From Variovorax sp. HW608 (GTDB taxonomy: Bacteria > Pseudomonadota > Gammaproteobacteria > Burkholderiales > Burkholderiaceae_C), in contig NZ_LT607803.1 of NCBI RefSeq assembly GCF_900090195.1, positions 4,490,229 to 4,554,228 of the forward strand: a stretch of 64,000 nt of DNA, given 5' to 3'. Positions 26,462-36,102 of the stretch are shown piece after piece (the stretch's first letter is position 1; each line of letters begins with the position of its first letter). The position numbers were made by a program, and so were the translations under genes. The notes under the pieces were generated by a model that saw only the letters and a program-made list of their open reading frames with translations, was not told the DNA's origin and did no database searches.

Positions 26462-27136
26462 ATGGCAACCAAACGCTCTCCCAAGATCGACGTCGGGGCC
26501 GCGCTGCGCAGCTTCGGCGCGCAATTCCAGGGCCTCAACCCGAACGATCCTTCGGCCTGGCCGGCCATTCCGCGCTATGCGCTGTGCGTCGCTGTCGCCG
26601 CCGCGGTGGTCGTGGCGCTCTGGTTCGTCTGGCTCACCAATTCGAACGACGAGCTGGAAGCCGCTCGCGCGAAGGAGGTCACGCTCAAGGCGGACTATCA
26701 GAAGAAGGTCGCCCAGGCGGCCAATCTCGAGTTGCTGAAGAAGCAGCGCGAGCAAGTCCAGCAGTACGTCACGCTGCTCGAAAAGCAGCTCCCGAGCAAG
26801 GCTGAAATGGATGCGCTGCTGTCGGACATCAACCAGGCCGGACTCGGTCGCAGCCTGCAGTTCGAGCTGTTCCGGCCCGGACAGGTCTCGGTCAAGGACT
26901 ACTACGCCGAGCTCCCGATCGCGGTGCGCGTGACCGGCCGCTATCACGACATGGGCGCCTTCGTCGCGGACGTCGCGAACCTGTCGCGCATCGTGACCTT
27001 GAACAATCTCGCCGTGACGCCGGCCAAGGATGGGGCGCTCGTGATGGACGCCACCGCGCGGACCTACCGTTATCTGGACGAGCAAGAGCAGGACATGCAA
27101 AGGCGCGCGGCGGCAGCGGCGGCGAAGAAGAAATGA
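26462..27136 (+). CDS. pilO: type IV pilus inner-membrane protein PilO
   Basis: Bitopic alignment protein of 224 residues: one helix (ALCVAVAAAVVVALWFVWLT, about 40-60), then a periplasmic coiled coil and ferredoxin-like domain with LLSDINQAGLGRSL and YYAELPIAVRVTGRYHDMG, the conserved PilO core. It forms heterodimers with PilN and contacts PilP, linking the inner-membrane platform to the secretin. It starts 9 nt after pilN and overlaps pilP by ATGA. Confidence 0.96.
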   Translation: MATKRSPKIDVGAALRSFGAQFQGLNPNDPSAWPAIPRYALCVAVAAAVVVALWFVWLTNSNDELEAARAKEVTLKADYQKKVAQAANLELLKKQREQVQQYVTLLEKQLPSKAEMDALLSDINQAGLGRSLQFELFRPGQVSVKDYYAELPIAVRVTGRYHDMGAFVADVANLSRIVTLNNLAVTPAKDGALVMDATARTYRYLDEQEQDMQRRAAAAAAKKK

Positions 27137-27672
27137 GAACGCTCGGATTTCTGGGGCTCTGTGCCGCCGTCGTGGGGCTGACCGGTTGCTTCGGCTCGGA
27201 TCAGGACGAACTGCGAACCTGGATGACCGAGCAGCGTGCGCAGGTCAAGCCGAACGTGCCGCCGATCGCCGAACCCAAGAAGTTCACGCCGCAGCCCTAC
27301 ACCGAGGCCGGTGCGATCGAGCCGTTCAACATGCAGAAGCTGACGCAGGCCCTGCGCCGCGATTCGAACCAGCCCAGCACCTCCGGCCTGATCGCGCCCG
27401 AGCTGACTCGCCGCAAGGAGGCGCTCGAGGCCTTCCCGCTCGACGCGATGGCGATGGTGGGCAGCCTGAATCGCAACGGACAGCCGGTGGCCCTGATCAG
27501 CGTCGACAAGCTGCTCTATCAAGTGAAGGTGGGCAACTACCTGGGACTCAACTACGGGAAGATCACCCGTATCACCGAAACCGAACTCGCCTTGCGTGAA
27601 ATCGTGCAGGACGCCGCCGGTGAATGGATCGAACGCGTGGCGACGCTGCAGTTGCAAGAGAGGACGAAATGA
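27133..27672 (+). CDS. pilP: type IV pilus lipoprotein PilP
   Basis: Inner-membrane lipoprotein of 179 residues: MRTLGFLGLCAAVVGLTGC has a lipobox LTGC with Cys 19. An extended linker is followed by a beta-sandwich domain (about 95-175) with AMVGSLNRNGQPVALISVD and VKVGNYLGLNYGKI, which binds the N-domains of PilQ. It bridges PilNO and the secretin. ATGA overlaps with pilO upstream and with pilQ downstream show tight coupling. Confidence 0.96.
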   Translation: MRTLGFLGLCAAVVGLTGCFGSDQDELRTWMTEQRAQVKPNVPPIAEPKKFTPQPYTEAGAIEPFNMQKLTQALRRDSNQPSTSGLIAPELTRRKEALEAFPLDAMAMVGSLNRNGQPVALISVDKLLYQVKVGNYLGLNYGKITRITETELALREIVQDAAGEWIERVATLQLQERTK

Positions 27673-29792
27673 ATCAACGAAAATCGATGCTCGCGCACTG
27701 GCTGCGCGCCGCGGGTGCGGCTGTGCTGGCGTTCAGTGCCGCTGCCGTCGTGCATGCCCAGAACGCCATCGAGTCGGTCACGAGCTCGATGCAGTCGGGC
27801 TCGGAGGTCGTCCGGATCGACTTCACGCAGCCGCTTGCTGCACCGCCCACCGGGTTCGCGATCCAGACCCCGGCGCGTGTCGCGCTCGATTTTCCCGGTG
27901 TGACGAACGCGATCGGTCGTTCTTCCATCGACGTCAACCAAGGCAATCTGCGCTCGATCAATGTGGTCCAGGCCGGCGAACGAACGCGCCTCGTGCTGAA
28001 CCTCAAGCAGGCGACTGCGTACAAGACCGAGATTCAAGGAAAGTCCCTCCTGGTCGCGCTGGAGCCCGTGCCCGGCGCTGCGCTCGCCCAGTCCGCGCAG
28101 GGTGCGTTCGCGGAGAACCGCAATCGCGACATGCTGCCGTTGAAGGACGTGGATTTCCGTCTCGGGTCCGACAACACCGGTCGCGTGATCGTCGATCTGG
28201 CCAACAACCAGGTCGGCGTCGACATCCGCCAGCAGGGCAAGAACCTCGTCGTCGAGTTCACCAAGTCGACGCTGCCGGAAGGCCTGCGCCGCCGGCTCGA
28301 CGTGGCTGACTTCGGCACGCCGGTTCAGATGGTGACGACCCAGCAGGTGGGCGACCGCGTGCGCATGACCATCGAGCCCAAGGGCGAGTGGGAGCACAGC
28401 GCCTATCAGAGCGAAAACCAGTTCGTCGTCGAGGTCCGGCCGCGCAAGGTCGATCCGACCAAGCTGACCCAGGGTGTGGGCTACAGCGGCGAAAAGCTGT
28501 CGCTGAACTTCCAGAACATCGAAGTCCGTTCGCTGCTCCAGGTGATCGCCGACTTCACGAACTTCAACATCGTGACCTCCGATTCGGTCACCGGCGCATT
28601 GACCCTCCGTCTGAAGGACGTGCCATGGGACCAGGCGCTGGACATCATCCTGCAGGCCAAGAACCTCGGCATGCGCAAGAACGGCAGCGTCCTCTGGATT
28701 GCGCCGAAGGACGAGATCAACGCCAAGGAAAAGCTGCAGTTCGAGGCTGAGAACGCCATCCAGAACCTGGAGCCGCTGCGCACGCAGTCCTTCCAGCTCA
28801 ACTACACGAAGGCCGTGACGATTGCCCAGGGTCTGACCGGTACGGGCGCCGCAGGCGGCGGCGCCGGCGGCGGTGCGGGCACCACGACCCGCATCCTGAG
28901 CCCGCGCGGCAGCGTGCTGGCCGAAGCGCGGACCAATCAGATCTTCGTGTCCGACATTCCGTCGCGGCTGGCGCAAGTGGCGGAGCTGATCCAGAAGCTC
29001 GACGTGCCGGTGCGTCAAGTCTTGATCGAGGCGCGGATCGTCGAAGCAACGGATACTTTCGGCAAGTCGCTGGGTGTGCGCCTCGGCGGCGGCGCGCTGA
29101 ACCACAACAACGCGATCGGGCCGGCGCCGGTCATCACGCCCGCGACGGCGACGACCCCGGCAACCATCACCCAGACGGTCACGGCCAGCAACTTCGTCAA
29201 TCTGCCGTCGACGGGCGTCTCCGGCAACGGCAACGCACCCGGCACTTTCGCGATCTCGCTCTTCAATTCCAGCCTCTCCCGCATCCTGAACCTCGAAATC
29301 TCGGCCCTCGAAGCCGACGGCAGGGGCAAGGTGGTGTCGAGCCCGCGGGTGGTGACGGCTGACCAGACCAAGGCGCTGATCGAACAGGGTACGGAACTGC
29401 CGTATCAGGTTGCGACTTCGAGCGGTGCGACCTCGATCGCCTTCCGCAAGGCCAACCTCAAGCTCGAGGTCACGCCCCAGATCACGCCCGAAGGCAACAT
29501 CATCCTGTCCCTGGACGTCAACAAGGACACGGTGGGCCAGGCCACCACCGCGGGCTTCGCGATCAACACGAAGCACGTGCAGACCGAGGTCCTGGTCGAG
29601 AACGGCGGCACGGTCGTCATTGGTGGTATCTTCGAGCTCACCGAAACCAACGACGAATCGCGCATACCGGTCCTGGGTGAAGTGCCCTACCTCGGCGCAC
29701 TGTTCCGTACGCGCAATCGCGTTGCCAACAAGACTGAAATGCTCGTCTTTATCACCCCGAAGATGATTACCGACCGTAACGCCGCGCGTTGA
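27669..29792 (+). CDS. pilQ: type IV pilus secretin PilQ
   Basis: Outer-membrane secretin through which pili emerge, 707 residues. After a Sec signal (cleavage after VHA, about 31) come AMIN-type peptidoglycan-binding domains (about 35-120 and 140-235), N-domains with ISFQN-like LSLNFQNIEVRSLLQVIAD, and the secretin core (about 440-705) with VLIEARIVEATD and VVIGGIFELTETNDESRIP. A glycine-rich loop (GAAGGGAGGGAG, about 395) lies in the N1 region. Start fixed by the ATGA overlap with pilP. A GC-rich inverted repeat spans the stop codon at 29782-29799 without a T-run. Confidence 0.96.
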   Translation: MNQRKSMLAHWLRAAGAAVLAFSAAAVVHAQNAIESVTSSMQSGSEVVRIDFTQPLAAPPTGFAIQTPARVALDFPGVTNAIGRSSIDVNQGNLRSINVVQAGERTRLVLNLKQATAYKTEIQGKSLLVALEPVPGAALAQSAQGAFAENRNRDMLPLKDVDFRLGSDNTGRVIVDLANNQVGVDIRQQGKNLVVEFTKSTLPEGLRRRLDVADFGTPVQMVTTQQVGDRVRMTIEPKGEWEHSAYQSENQFVVEVRPRKVDPTKLTQGVGYSGEKLSLNFQNIEVRSLLQVIADFTNFNIVTSDSVTGALTLRLKDVPWDQALDIILQAKNLGMRKNGSVLWIAPKDEINAKEKLQFEAENAIQNLEPLRTQSFQLNYTKAVTIAQGLTGTGAAGGGAGGGAGTTTRILSPRGSVLAEARTNQIFVSDIPSRLAQVAELIQKLDVPVRQVLIEARIVEATDTFGKSLGVRLGGGALNHNNAIGPAPVITPATATTPATITQTVTASNFVNLPSTGVSGNGNAPGTFAISLFNSSLSRILNLEISALEADGRGKVVSSPRVVTADQTKALIEQGTELPYQVATSSGATSIAFRKANLKLEVTPQITPEGNIILSLDVNKDTVGQATTAGFAINTKHVQTEVLVENGGTVVIGGIFELTETNDESRIPVLGEVPYLGALFRTRNRVANKTEMLVFITPKMITDRNAAR

Positions 29793-29814
29793 CGCGCGGT
29801 GTTCGCAGCACCGC

Positions 29815-30360
29815 GTGGCGGTCGCACTCGTCGGATTGCCCGGCGCCGGCAAATCTGCAGTGGGCCGGCGCCTCGCGCAACGCCTCCAGGTTCCGTTCAT
29901 CGATAGCGATCACGTGATCGAGGAACGGATCGGCTGCTCGATCCGCGACTTTTTCGAGCGGGAAGGGGAGGAGCGCTTCCGCGATCTCGAACAAGCAGTG
30001 ATTGCCGAACTCGCGGCGGCACCTCACGGCATCGTAGCGACCGGCGGAGGCGCCGTTCTGCGGCAGGCCAACCGGGCCGCCCTGCGTTCGGGCTTTCACG
30101 TGATCTACCTTCGCTCGGCGCCGGAAGACCTGTTCCGGCGGCTTAGGCACGATGTCAAGCGTCCGCTGCTCCAGGTGGCGGATCCGCTCGGGCGCTTGCG
30201 CGAGCTCTACGGCGCGCGAGATCCCCTGTATCGCGAAACCGCGCACGACGTGGTCGAAACCGGGCGTCCGACGGTGGCGACGCTGGTCAACATCATCGTG
30301 ATGCAGCTCGAACTCGCGGGCATCGCATCGCCGCCGCCTGACAGCGATCTTCCCGACTGA
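29815..30360 (+). CDS. aroK: shikimate kinase
   Basis: Phosphorylates shikimate at the 3-OH in the chorismate pathway. The 181-residue protein has the P-loop GLPGAGKSAVG near the N-terminus, FIDSDHVIEE with the substrate-binding DxD, FREREGEE-like FFEREGEERFRDLE with the binding Arg, and VATGGGAVL. The adenine-binding loop Arg lies in DVKRPLL. It uses a GTG start at 29815 with no alternative ATG near. Follows pilQ by 22 nt and precedes aroB, the usual betaproteobacterial order. Confidence 0.95.
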   Translation: MAVALVGLPGAGKSAVGRRLAQRLQVPFIDSDHVIEERIGCSIRDFFEREGEERFRDLEQAVIAELAAAPHGIVATGGGAVLRQANRAALRSGFHVIYLRSAPEDLFRRLRHDVKRPLLQVADPLGRLRELYGARDPLYRETAHDVVETGRPTVATLVNIIVMQLELAGIASPPPDSDLPD

Positions 30361-30383
30361 AAGAGCGTGTTTCGGCATGCACC

Positions 30384-30389
30384 TAAACT
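30384..30389 (+). promoter_or_regulatory. -10 box of aroB, possible leaderless start
   Basis: TAAACT ends six nucleotides before the aroB ATG, so transcription would start on the ATG. No Shine-Dalgarno sequence is placed correctly before aroB. The -35 region is not convincing. Same geometry as lptM, yeaD and hisI. Confidence 0.35.
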
Positions 30390-30395
30390 CGGGGC

Positions 30396-31496
30396 ATGCC
30401 ATTGTCCGCCCCACCTGAAAGCGTCGAGATCCAGCTCGGCGACCGGAGTTACCCGATCCTGATCGGCAGCGGCCTCGTCGGCGAGCCGGGCAGTTTCGCG
30501 GCGCTGCCGACTGCCGCGACTGCACTGATCGTCACGAATACCACCGTTGCACCGCTTTACGCCGAGACCTTGCGGGCGGCGCTCGCGAAGCGATTCCGCG
30601 CCGTGCACGTGCTCGAACTGCCGGACGGCGAAGCGTTCAAGGAGTGGCAGACCCTGAACCTGATCTTCGATGCCTTGCTCGGCCACGGCTGCGACCGCAA
30701 GACGGTGCTGTTCGCGCTCGGCGGCGGCGTCGTCGGGGACATGACGGGTTTTGCCGCCGCGAGCTACATGCGCGGCGTGCCGTTCGTGCAGGTGCCGACG
30801 ACCTTGCTGGCGCAAGTCGATTCGTCCGTCGGCGGCAAGACGGCCATCAATCACCCGCTCGGCAAGAACATGATCGGCGCGTTCTACCAGCCCCGGCTGG
30901 TGCTGTGCGATCTCTCCACGCTGGCGACGCTGCCGCCGCGCGAACTCAGTGCCGGGCTGGCGGAGGTCATCAAGTACGGCCCGATCCATGACATGGCATT
31001 CCTGGACTGGATCGAAGCGAACATCGATGCGCTGGTCGCGCGCGATGCTTCGGCGCTCGCGCACGCCGTCAAGCGCAGCTGCGAGATCAAAGCCGAAGTC
31101 GTGGGGCAGGACGAGCGGGAGACGGGCCTGCGCGCGATTCTCAATTTCGGCCATACCTTCGGGCATGCGATCGAATCGGGCCTGGGCTACGGCGAATGGC
31201 TGCACGGCGAGGCGGTGGGCTGCGGCATGGTCATGGCCGCCCACCTGTCGCAGCGCCTCGGCGGGGTCGACGAAGCCTTCGTGCAGCGGCTCACCGCATT
31301 GATCCGGCGGGCCGGCTTGCCGGTCATCGGGCCCGCGCTGGGCGCGGACCGCTATCTGGAACTGATGCGCATCGACAAGAAGTCCGAAGCCGGCGAGATC
31401 CGCTTCGTCGTCATCGACAAGCCAGGCTCGGCCGTGATGCGCAGTGCGCCCGAAGCGATGGTGCGCGAGGTGCTCGCGCAGTGCTGCGCGGGCTGA
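30396..31496 (+). CDS. aroB: 3-dehydroquinate synthase
   Basis: Second step of the shikimate pathway, converting DAHP to 3-dehydroquinate with NAD and a divalent metal. The 366-residue protein shows the NAD-binding [35 protein letters not shown], the metal ligands in LAEVIKYG and [12 protein letters not shown], and [10 protein letters not shown]. Length and motifs are standard. It is separated from aroK by 35 nt that hold a possible -10 box, so it may have its own promoter as well as read-through. Confidence 0.97.
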   Translation: MPLSAPPESVEIQLGDRSYPILIGSGLVGEPGSFAALPTAATALIVTNTTVAPLYAETLRAALAKRFRAVHVLELPDGEAFKEWQTLNLIFDALLGHGCDRKTVLFALGGGVVGDMTGFAAASYMRGVPFVQVPTTLLAQVDSSVGGKTAINHPLGKNMIGAFYQPRLVLCDLSTLATLPPRELSAGLAEVIKYGPIHDMAFLDWIEANIDALVARDASALAHAVKRSCEIKAEVVGQDERETGLRAILNFGHTFGHAIESGLGYGEWLHGEAVGCGMVMAAHLSQRLGGVDEAFVQRLTALIRRAGLPVIGPALGADRYLELMRIDKKSEAGEIRFVVIDKPGSAVMRSAPEAMVREVLAQCCAG

Positions 31497-31505
31497 GCGG
31501 CGCGG

Positions 31506-32636
31506 ATGCGTCTTGCGCCTTACGCCAGCCATGCGTCGCTGTCGCGCGGGCGCAGGCATGCCGAAACGCCGGCTCCCACGCGCGACGCGTTCCAGCGCGA
31601 TCGCGATCGCATCGTGCACTCGACCGCGTTCCGGCGCCTGGTCTACAAGACGCAGGTGTTCCTCAATCACGAGGGCGATCTGTTCCGGACCCGGCTGACG
31701 CATTCGCTCGAGGTGGCGCAGCTGGGCCGCTCGATCGCGCGGGCGCTGCGGCTGAACGAGGATCTGGTCGAGGCGATCGCGCTCGCGCACGATCTCGGGC
31801 ACACGCCGTTCGGCCATGCTGGCCAGGATGCGCTCGACGCCTGCATGCAGGACCACGGCGGCTTCGAGCACAACCTGCAGAGCCTGCGGGTGGTGGATGA
31901 ACTCGAGCACCGCTACCCCCGGTACGACGGGCTCAACCTCTGCTTCGAGACCCGCGAGGGCATCCTCAAGCACTGCTCCCGCGCGAACGCCGAGCGCCTC
32001 GAGGCGGCGGAGCCGGGCGGTGTGGCGCGCCGGTTCTGCGATCGCACGCAGCCCAGCCTGGAGGCGCAGCTGTGCAACCTCGCCGACGAGATCGCCTACA
32101 ACGCACACGACATCGACGACGGCGTCAGGTCGGGGCTGCTCGATATCGAGCTCTTGGGCGAGCTCGGCCTGTTCGAGCGCTACCGAAGGGAGGTGCTGGC
32201 CGAATACCCGGCGCTTCACGGAAGGCGGGTGCTCTATGAAGCGATCCGGCGCATGCTCAGCGCGCAGGTGTACGACGTGATCGACGCCACGTCGGCGGCG
32301 ATCCGGTCCGCCGCGCCTTCCGATGCGGAGGCGGTGCGGAAGGCGCAGCCGCTCGTCCTGTTCAGCGACACCATGCGCCGGGAATCGTCCGAGCTCAAGC
32401 GCTTCCTGTTTCGCAACCTGTACCGGCACCCGCGGGTCATGGCAACGACCGACCAGGCGAAGGACGTGGTCCGCGCCCTGTTCGATGCCTACCTCGCCGA
32501 CGCGGTGCAGATGCCCGAACGCTACGCGCAGCGCACCGACCGGCAGCGCGCGGTGGCGGACTATATTGCAGGGATGACCGATCGTTTCGCGATCCGTGAA
32601 TACGAGCGCCTGACCGGACGGCGGTGGATCGAATGA
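31506..32636 (+). CDS. dgt: dGTP triphosphohydrolase-like HD protein
   Basis: A 376-residue member of the dGTPase-like HD family, which hydrolyses dNTPs to nucleosides and triphosphate. Metal ligands follow the H...HD...D pattern: RLTHSLEVAQLG, AHDLGHTPFGHAGQ, and DEIAYNAHDIDDG. An N-terminal segment HSTAFRRLVYKTQVF is typical of the family. The bacterial type-2 members have broad dNTP use; the exact substrate here is inferred. It sits 9 nt after aroB and its stop overlaps the next gene (ATGA). Confidence 0.93.
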   Translation: MRLAPYASHASLSRGRRHAETPAPTRDAFQRDRDRIVHSTAFRRLVYKTQVFLNHEGDLFRTRLTHSLEVAQLGRSIARALRLNEDLVEAIALAHDLGHTPFGHAGQDALDACMQDHGGFEHNLQSLRVVDELEHRYPRYDGLNLCFETREGILKHCSRANAERLEAAEPGGVARRFCDRTQPSLEAQLCNLADEIAYNAHDIDDGVRSGLLDIELLGELGLFERYRREVLAEYPALHGRRVLYEAIRRMLSAQVYDVIDATSAAIRSAAPSDAEAVRKAQPLVLFSDTMRRESSELKRFLFRNLYRHPRVMATTDQAKDVVRALFDAYLADAVQMPERYAQRTDRQRAVADYIAGMTDRFAIREYERLTGRRWIE

Positions 32637-33898
32637 AAAGCGGCACCCACACCGGCGTCCATGTGCCCGGCGCCGCTCTGGCCGTCGTGACTGCTGGGGT
32701 TGCGGCGGCACTGCACATCGGCAAGCTGCCGCCGGCGGTGCCGGCCCTCCAGTCCGGACTCGGGATCGGCCTGGTCGAAGCGGGCTTCCTGCTCTCGCTG
32801 GTGCAGCTCGCGGGCATGGCCCTGGGCATCTTCGTCGGCCTGGCTGCGGACACGATCGGCCTGCGCCGGAGCATGCTTTCGGGGCTGGTGCTCGTTTCCC
32901 TTGCGAGCCTCCTGGGCGGCCTGGTCGGCATGTCGATGCACGACAAGGCCGAGGCGTTGCCGCTGCTTCTCGTGCTGCGCGCCCTCGAGGGCTTCGGTTT
33001 CCTCCTCGCGGCAATGCCCGGGCCGGGTCTGATCCGCACCGTGGTGCCGCCGAATGCGGAGAAGGCCGCCATGGGGCTCTGGGGAGCGTACATGCCTTTG
33101 GGGGTTGCCCTTGCCTTGCTCGCGGGACCGGCGTTCATTGCATGGTTCGACTGGCCGGGCTGGTGGTGGGCGGTCGCCCTTTTGTCCCTCACAGCCGCTG
33201 CATGGGTTGCATGGGTCGTGCCGAGTGACAAGGTGCGCGCGCGGGCCCCGAAGGGAACTGCCGAGGCATGGCAGAGACGCCTGCTTGAGACCGCTCGCGC
33301 CAGCGGCCCATGGACGCTCGCGCTCGCATTCGGCGTCTATTCGTCGCAGTGGATGGCGGTGATCGGATTTCTGCCGGCCATCTATGTCGATGCCGGCGTT
33401 GCGGGCAGCTGGACGGCCGCGCTGACGGCCTTTGCGGCAGCGACGAACATCGTCGGCAACGTGACGGGCGGCCGACTGCTGCAGCGCGGCGTCGCGCCGG
33501 ACCGCCTGCTTCGCTGGGGCTTCGCCGTGATGGCGCTCGGCAGCGTCGCCGCCTTCGCGCAGATCGGTGCGCCAGAGGGCGCGCTCGGCCTCCCGCCGGC
33601 GCTGCGTTACCTGGCCGTGTGCATGTTCTCGCTCGCCGGGGGGATGGTGCCCGCCACCTTGTTCATGCTGGGCGTCCGGCTGGCGCCGGGGCCCGGGGCC
33701 GTCTCGACCACGATCGGCCTCATGCAGCAGGCGTCGTCGCTCGGCCAGTTCGTCGCGCCGCCGTTCGTCGCCTGGATTGCGCATCGGGCGGGCGGCTGGG
33801 AATGGACCTGGGTCGTGACCCTCGCCTGCTCGATGGTGGGTATCGCGCTGGCCGGCCGGCTGTCACCGGCCCTCCCGCGAGCGGGGACCGCATCATGA
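32633..33898 (+). CDS. MFS transporter (CynX/NimT-like)
   Basis: A 421-residue membrane protein with about twelve hydrophobic segments and the MFS loop between helices 2 and 3 (GLAADTIGLRRSM). The segment LRALEGFGFLLAAMPGPGLI lies in helix 4-5. It resembles cyanate/nitroimidazole-type MFS permeases, but the substrate is unknown. ATG at 32633 overlaps the dgt stop; a GTG three codons earlier is also possible. Coupled by ATGA to the DUF1415 gene. Confidence 0.85.
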   Translation: MKSGTHTGVHVPGAALAVVTAGVAAALHIGKLPPAVPALQSGLGIGLVEAGFLLSLVQLAGMALGIFVGLAADTIGLRRSMLSGLVLVSLASLLGGLVGMSMHDKAEALPLLLVLRALEGFGFLLAAMPGPGLIRTVVPPNAEKAAMGLWGAYMPLGVALALLAGPAFIAWFDWPGWWWAVALLSLTAAAWVAWVVPSDKVRARAPKGTAEAWQRRLLETARASGPWTLALAFGVYSSQWMAVIGFLPAIYVDAGVAGSWTAALTAFAAATNIVGNVTGGRLLQRGVAPDRLLRWGFAVMALGSVAAFAQIGAPEGALGLPPALRYLAVCMFSLAGGMVPATLFMLGVRLAPGPGAVSTTIGLMQQASSLGQFVAPPFVAWIAHRAGGWEWTWVVTLACSMVGIALAGRLSPALPRAGTAS

Positions 33899-34467
33899 AC
33901 GAGCCCTCGACCGTGACTGCCGAGCTGGCCGAAGCCGACACGCGCCGCTGGCTCGAGCGCGCCGTGATCGGGCTCAACCTGTGTCCGTTCGCGAAAGCCG
34001 TCCACGTCCGTGGACAGATCCACTATGCGGTGTACCTTCCATCCGACGCCGCCGAGTTGATCGAGGCCCTGCTCGCCGAGGCCCGGGCGCTCCACCACAT
34101 CGGCGCCGCCGAAAGGGACACCACTCTGCTGATCGCACCCAATACCTTGGCCGACTTCTTCGATTTCAATGATTTCATCGGGCGGGCCGAACGGCGGCTC
34201 GCGCGCGAAGGTTTCGAGGGCGAACTCCAGTTGGCCAGCTTCCACCCGCATTTCCAGTTCGCCGGCACCGAAGCGGACGACATCACGAACGCGACCAACC
34301 GCGCGCCGTATCCCACGCTGCATCTGCTGCGCGAGGACAGCCTGGACCGTGCGGTCGAAGCTTTTCCGGATGCCGAGGAGATCTTCGGGCGCAACATGGA
34401 AAAGCTCGAGGCGCTGGGCGCCGACGGATGGGCGGCGCTCGACGTCGGTCCGGGAGCCGCGCGATGA
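33895..34467 (+). CDS. DUF1415 family protein
   Basis: A 190-residue cytoplasmic protein whose function is not known. Visible conserved stretches are WLERAVIGLNLCPFAKAV, LIAPNTLADFFDFNDFI, and FHPHFQFAGTEADDITNATN followed by RAPYPTLHLLRE, which are typical of DUF1415. The Cys in LCPFA and the His residues could bind metal, but this is a guess. It overlaps the MFS gene before it and the methyltransferase gene after it by ATGA, forming a tightly coupled trio with unknown common purpose. Confidence 0.88.
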   Translation: MNEPSTVTAELAEADTRRWLERAVIGLNLCPFAKAVHVRGQIHYAVYLPSDAAELIEALLAEARALHHIGAAERDTTLLIAPNTLADFFDFNDFIGRAERRLAREGFEGELQLASFHPHFQFAGTEADDITNATNRAPYPTLHLLREDSLDRAVEAFPDAEEIFGRNMEKLEALGADGWAALDVGPGAAR

Positions 34468-35324
34468 GCAAGCTCGCCAAGTCCGCGAAGGCCGAGGCCG
34501 AGGTGCTGGGCGAACTGCGCCCTGGGCAATCGGTCGAGCTGCTCAAGGAACTGCACATCCTCACGCGCGAAGGCCGGCTCAACCAGGATTCGCGGCGCAA
34601 GCTCAAGCAGGTCTTGCACCTCTTCCAGTTCATCGAGAAGCTGCTGCTGGAGCTGCCCGGGGACGGTGCCGGCGCAACGCTGGCCGACCACGGCGCGGGC
34701 AAGTCGTATCTCGGATTCATCATCTACGACCTGTTCTTCCGCGCGCGCAGCGGGGGGCATGTGTATGGGATCGAGACGCGCGCCGATCTGGTCGACAAGT
34801 CGCGGGCGTTGGCCGAGCGCTTGCATTTCGAGCGCATGTCGTTCCTCAACCTGACCGTGGCCGAATCCGCGGACGCCGCCGAGCTGCCGGAGCGGATCGA
34901 CGTGGTCACCGCCCTGCATGCCTGCGACACCGCCACGGACGACGCCATCGCCTTCGGCCTTGCCAAGCGGGCGCGCTTCATGGTGCTGGTGCCCTGCTGC
35001 CAGGCCGAGGTGGCCGCCTGCCTGCGCCAGAGCAAGGCGCTCGCGCTGTCGCGCACGCCGCTGGCCGAGTTGTGGCGGCACCCGCTGCATACGCGCGAGA
35101 TCGGCAGCCAGCTCACCAACGTGCTGCGCTGCCTCTATCTCGAGGCCAACGGCTACCAGGTCACCGTCACCGAACTCGTGGGCTGGGAGCACAGCCTGAA
35201 GAACGAGCTCATCATCGCCCGCCACACCGGTCAGCGAAAAGCCAGTGCCGCGGCGAGGCTGCGCGAGCTGCTCGCCCAGTTCGGGCTCGAGTCGCTGATG
35301 GAGACGCGCTTCAGGCTGTCCTGA
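34464..35324 (+). CDS. class I SAM-dependent methyltransferase (METTL25/GSTCD-like domain)
   Basis: A 286-residue protein. After an N-terminal helical part, the SAM-binding motif appears as LADHGAGKSYLGFIIYD, followed by YGIETRADLVDKSR (acidic end of strand 2), TALHACDTATDDAIAFGL, and VPCCQAEVA. The DHGAGK, HACD and PCCQ motifs are those of the methyltransferase domain also found in eukaryotic METTL25 and GSTCD proteins. The substrate is unknown; RNA is a guess from relatives. Start at the ATGA overlap with the DUF1415 gene. Confidence 0.85.
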   Translation: MSKLAKSAKAEAEVLGELRPGQSVELLKELHILTREGRLNQDSRRKLKQVLHLFQFIEKLLLELPGDGAGATLADHGAGKSYLGFIIYDLFFRARSGGHVYGIETRADLVDKSRALAERLHFERMSFLNLTVAESADAAELPERIDVVTALHACDTATDDAIAFGLAKRARFMVLVPCCQAEVAACLRQSKALALSRTPLAELWRHPLHTREIGSQLTNVLRCLYLEANGYQVTVTELVGWEHSLKNELIIARHTGQRKASAAARLRELLAQFGLESLMETRFRLS

Positions 35325-35346
35325 GCGACCCGCCGCTTCCTGCGCC

Positions 35347-36048
35347 ATGGCCCGACTGCCCCGCCTCACGCTGGCCAACCAGCCGCACCACATCATCCAG
35401 CATGGCAACAACCGCCAGCCGATCTTCGTGGACCGCGTCGACCACGAAACGATGCTGGCCCTCTTGGGCGAGAACGCGCAACGCCACGGCGTGGCGCTTC
35501 ATGCCTACGTGCAGATGGAGAACCACTTCCATCTGCTCGCCACCCCTTCGACCGTCGACGCGCTGCCGCAGTGGATGCAGGCCGTCGGACGCCGCTATGT
35601 TCGCTACTTCAACGACCGCCATGGCCGCACCGGCACGCTCTGGGAAGGGCGCTACAAGTCGACCCTGATCCAGACGGATCGCTACCTGCTGCCCTGCATG
35701 GTCTACATGGACCTCAATCCGGTGCGCGCCGGGCTGGTGGCCGATGTCCGCGACTACCCGTGGTCGAGCTATGGCCACTACGCGGGCTTGCGCCATGACA
35801 AGCTGCTGACGCCGCATCCGCGCTACTGGGCGCTCGGCAATACGCCGTTCGCGCGCGAAGCGGCCTACGCTGAGTTGGTGCGCGCGGGCATTTCCGACGC
35901 CGATCGGGCGCTGCTGACCGAGGGCGTTCTCCACGGCTGGGCGGTGGGAGACAGCCAGTTCCTCGAATCGTTACAAAAAACCACAGCGCGGCGCGTGCAC
36001 AAGGCGCGTCCGGGGCGCCCGCGCGTTCATCGCAAGCACGGCGGCTAG
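35347..36048 (+). CDS. REP-associated tyrosine transposase (RAYT)
   Basis: A 233-residue single-strand DNA transposase of the TnpA-REP group. The HUH motif is MENHFHLLATP, and the region RYVRYFNDRHGRTGTLWEGR with YKSTLIQTDRYLLPCMVYMD and NPVRAGLV is diagnostic. RAYTs are domesticated relatives of IS200/IS605 transposases that act on REP palindromes. The gene is intact, single-copy in the window, with a basic tail, and is followed by REP-like hairpins. It probably entered between the methyltransferase gene and gltB. Confidence 0.95.
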   Translation: MARLPRLTLANQPHHIIQHGNNRQPIFVDRVDHETMLALLGENAQRHGVALHAYVQMENHFHLLATPSTVDALPQWMQAVGRRYVRYFNDRHGRTGTLWEGRYKSTLIQTDRYLLPCMVYMDLNPVRAGLVADVRDYPWSSYGHYAGLRHDKLLTPHPRYWALGNTPFAREAAYAELVRAGISDADRALLTEGVLHGWAVGDSQFLESLQKTTARRVHKARPGRPRVHRKHGG

Positions 36049-36102
36049 ATGGCGAAAATTTCCTTGCCTGAAAAGGACTTGTTGCTATCGTTTTTGATGT
36101 GT

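Noticed and set aside
31506..32636. dgt-like HD protein as an anti-phage dGTPase defence gene
   Set aside because: Its place in the aroKB-dgt-gltBD order is the usual chromosomal one, and there is no other defence gene nearby.
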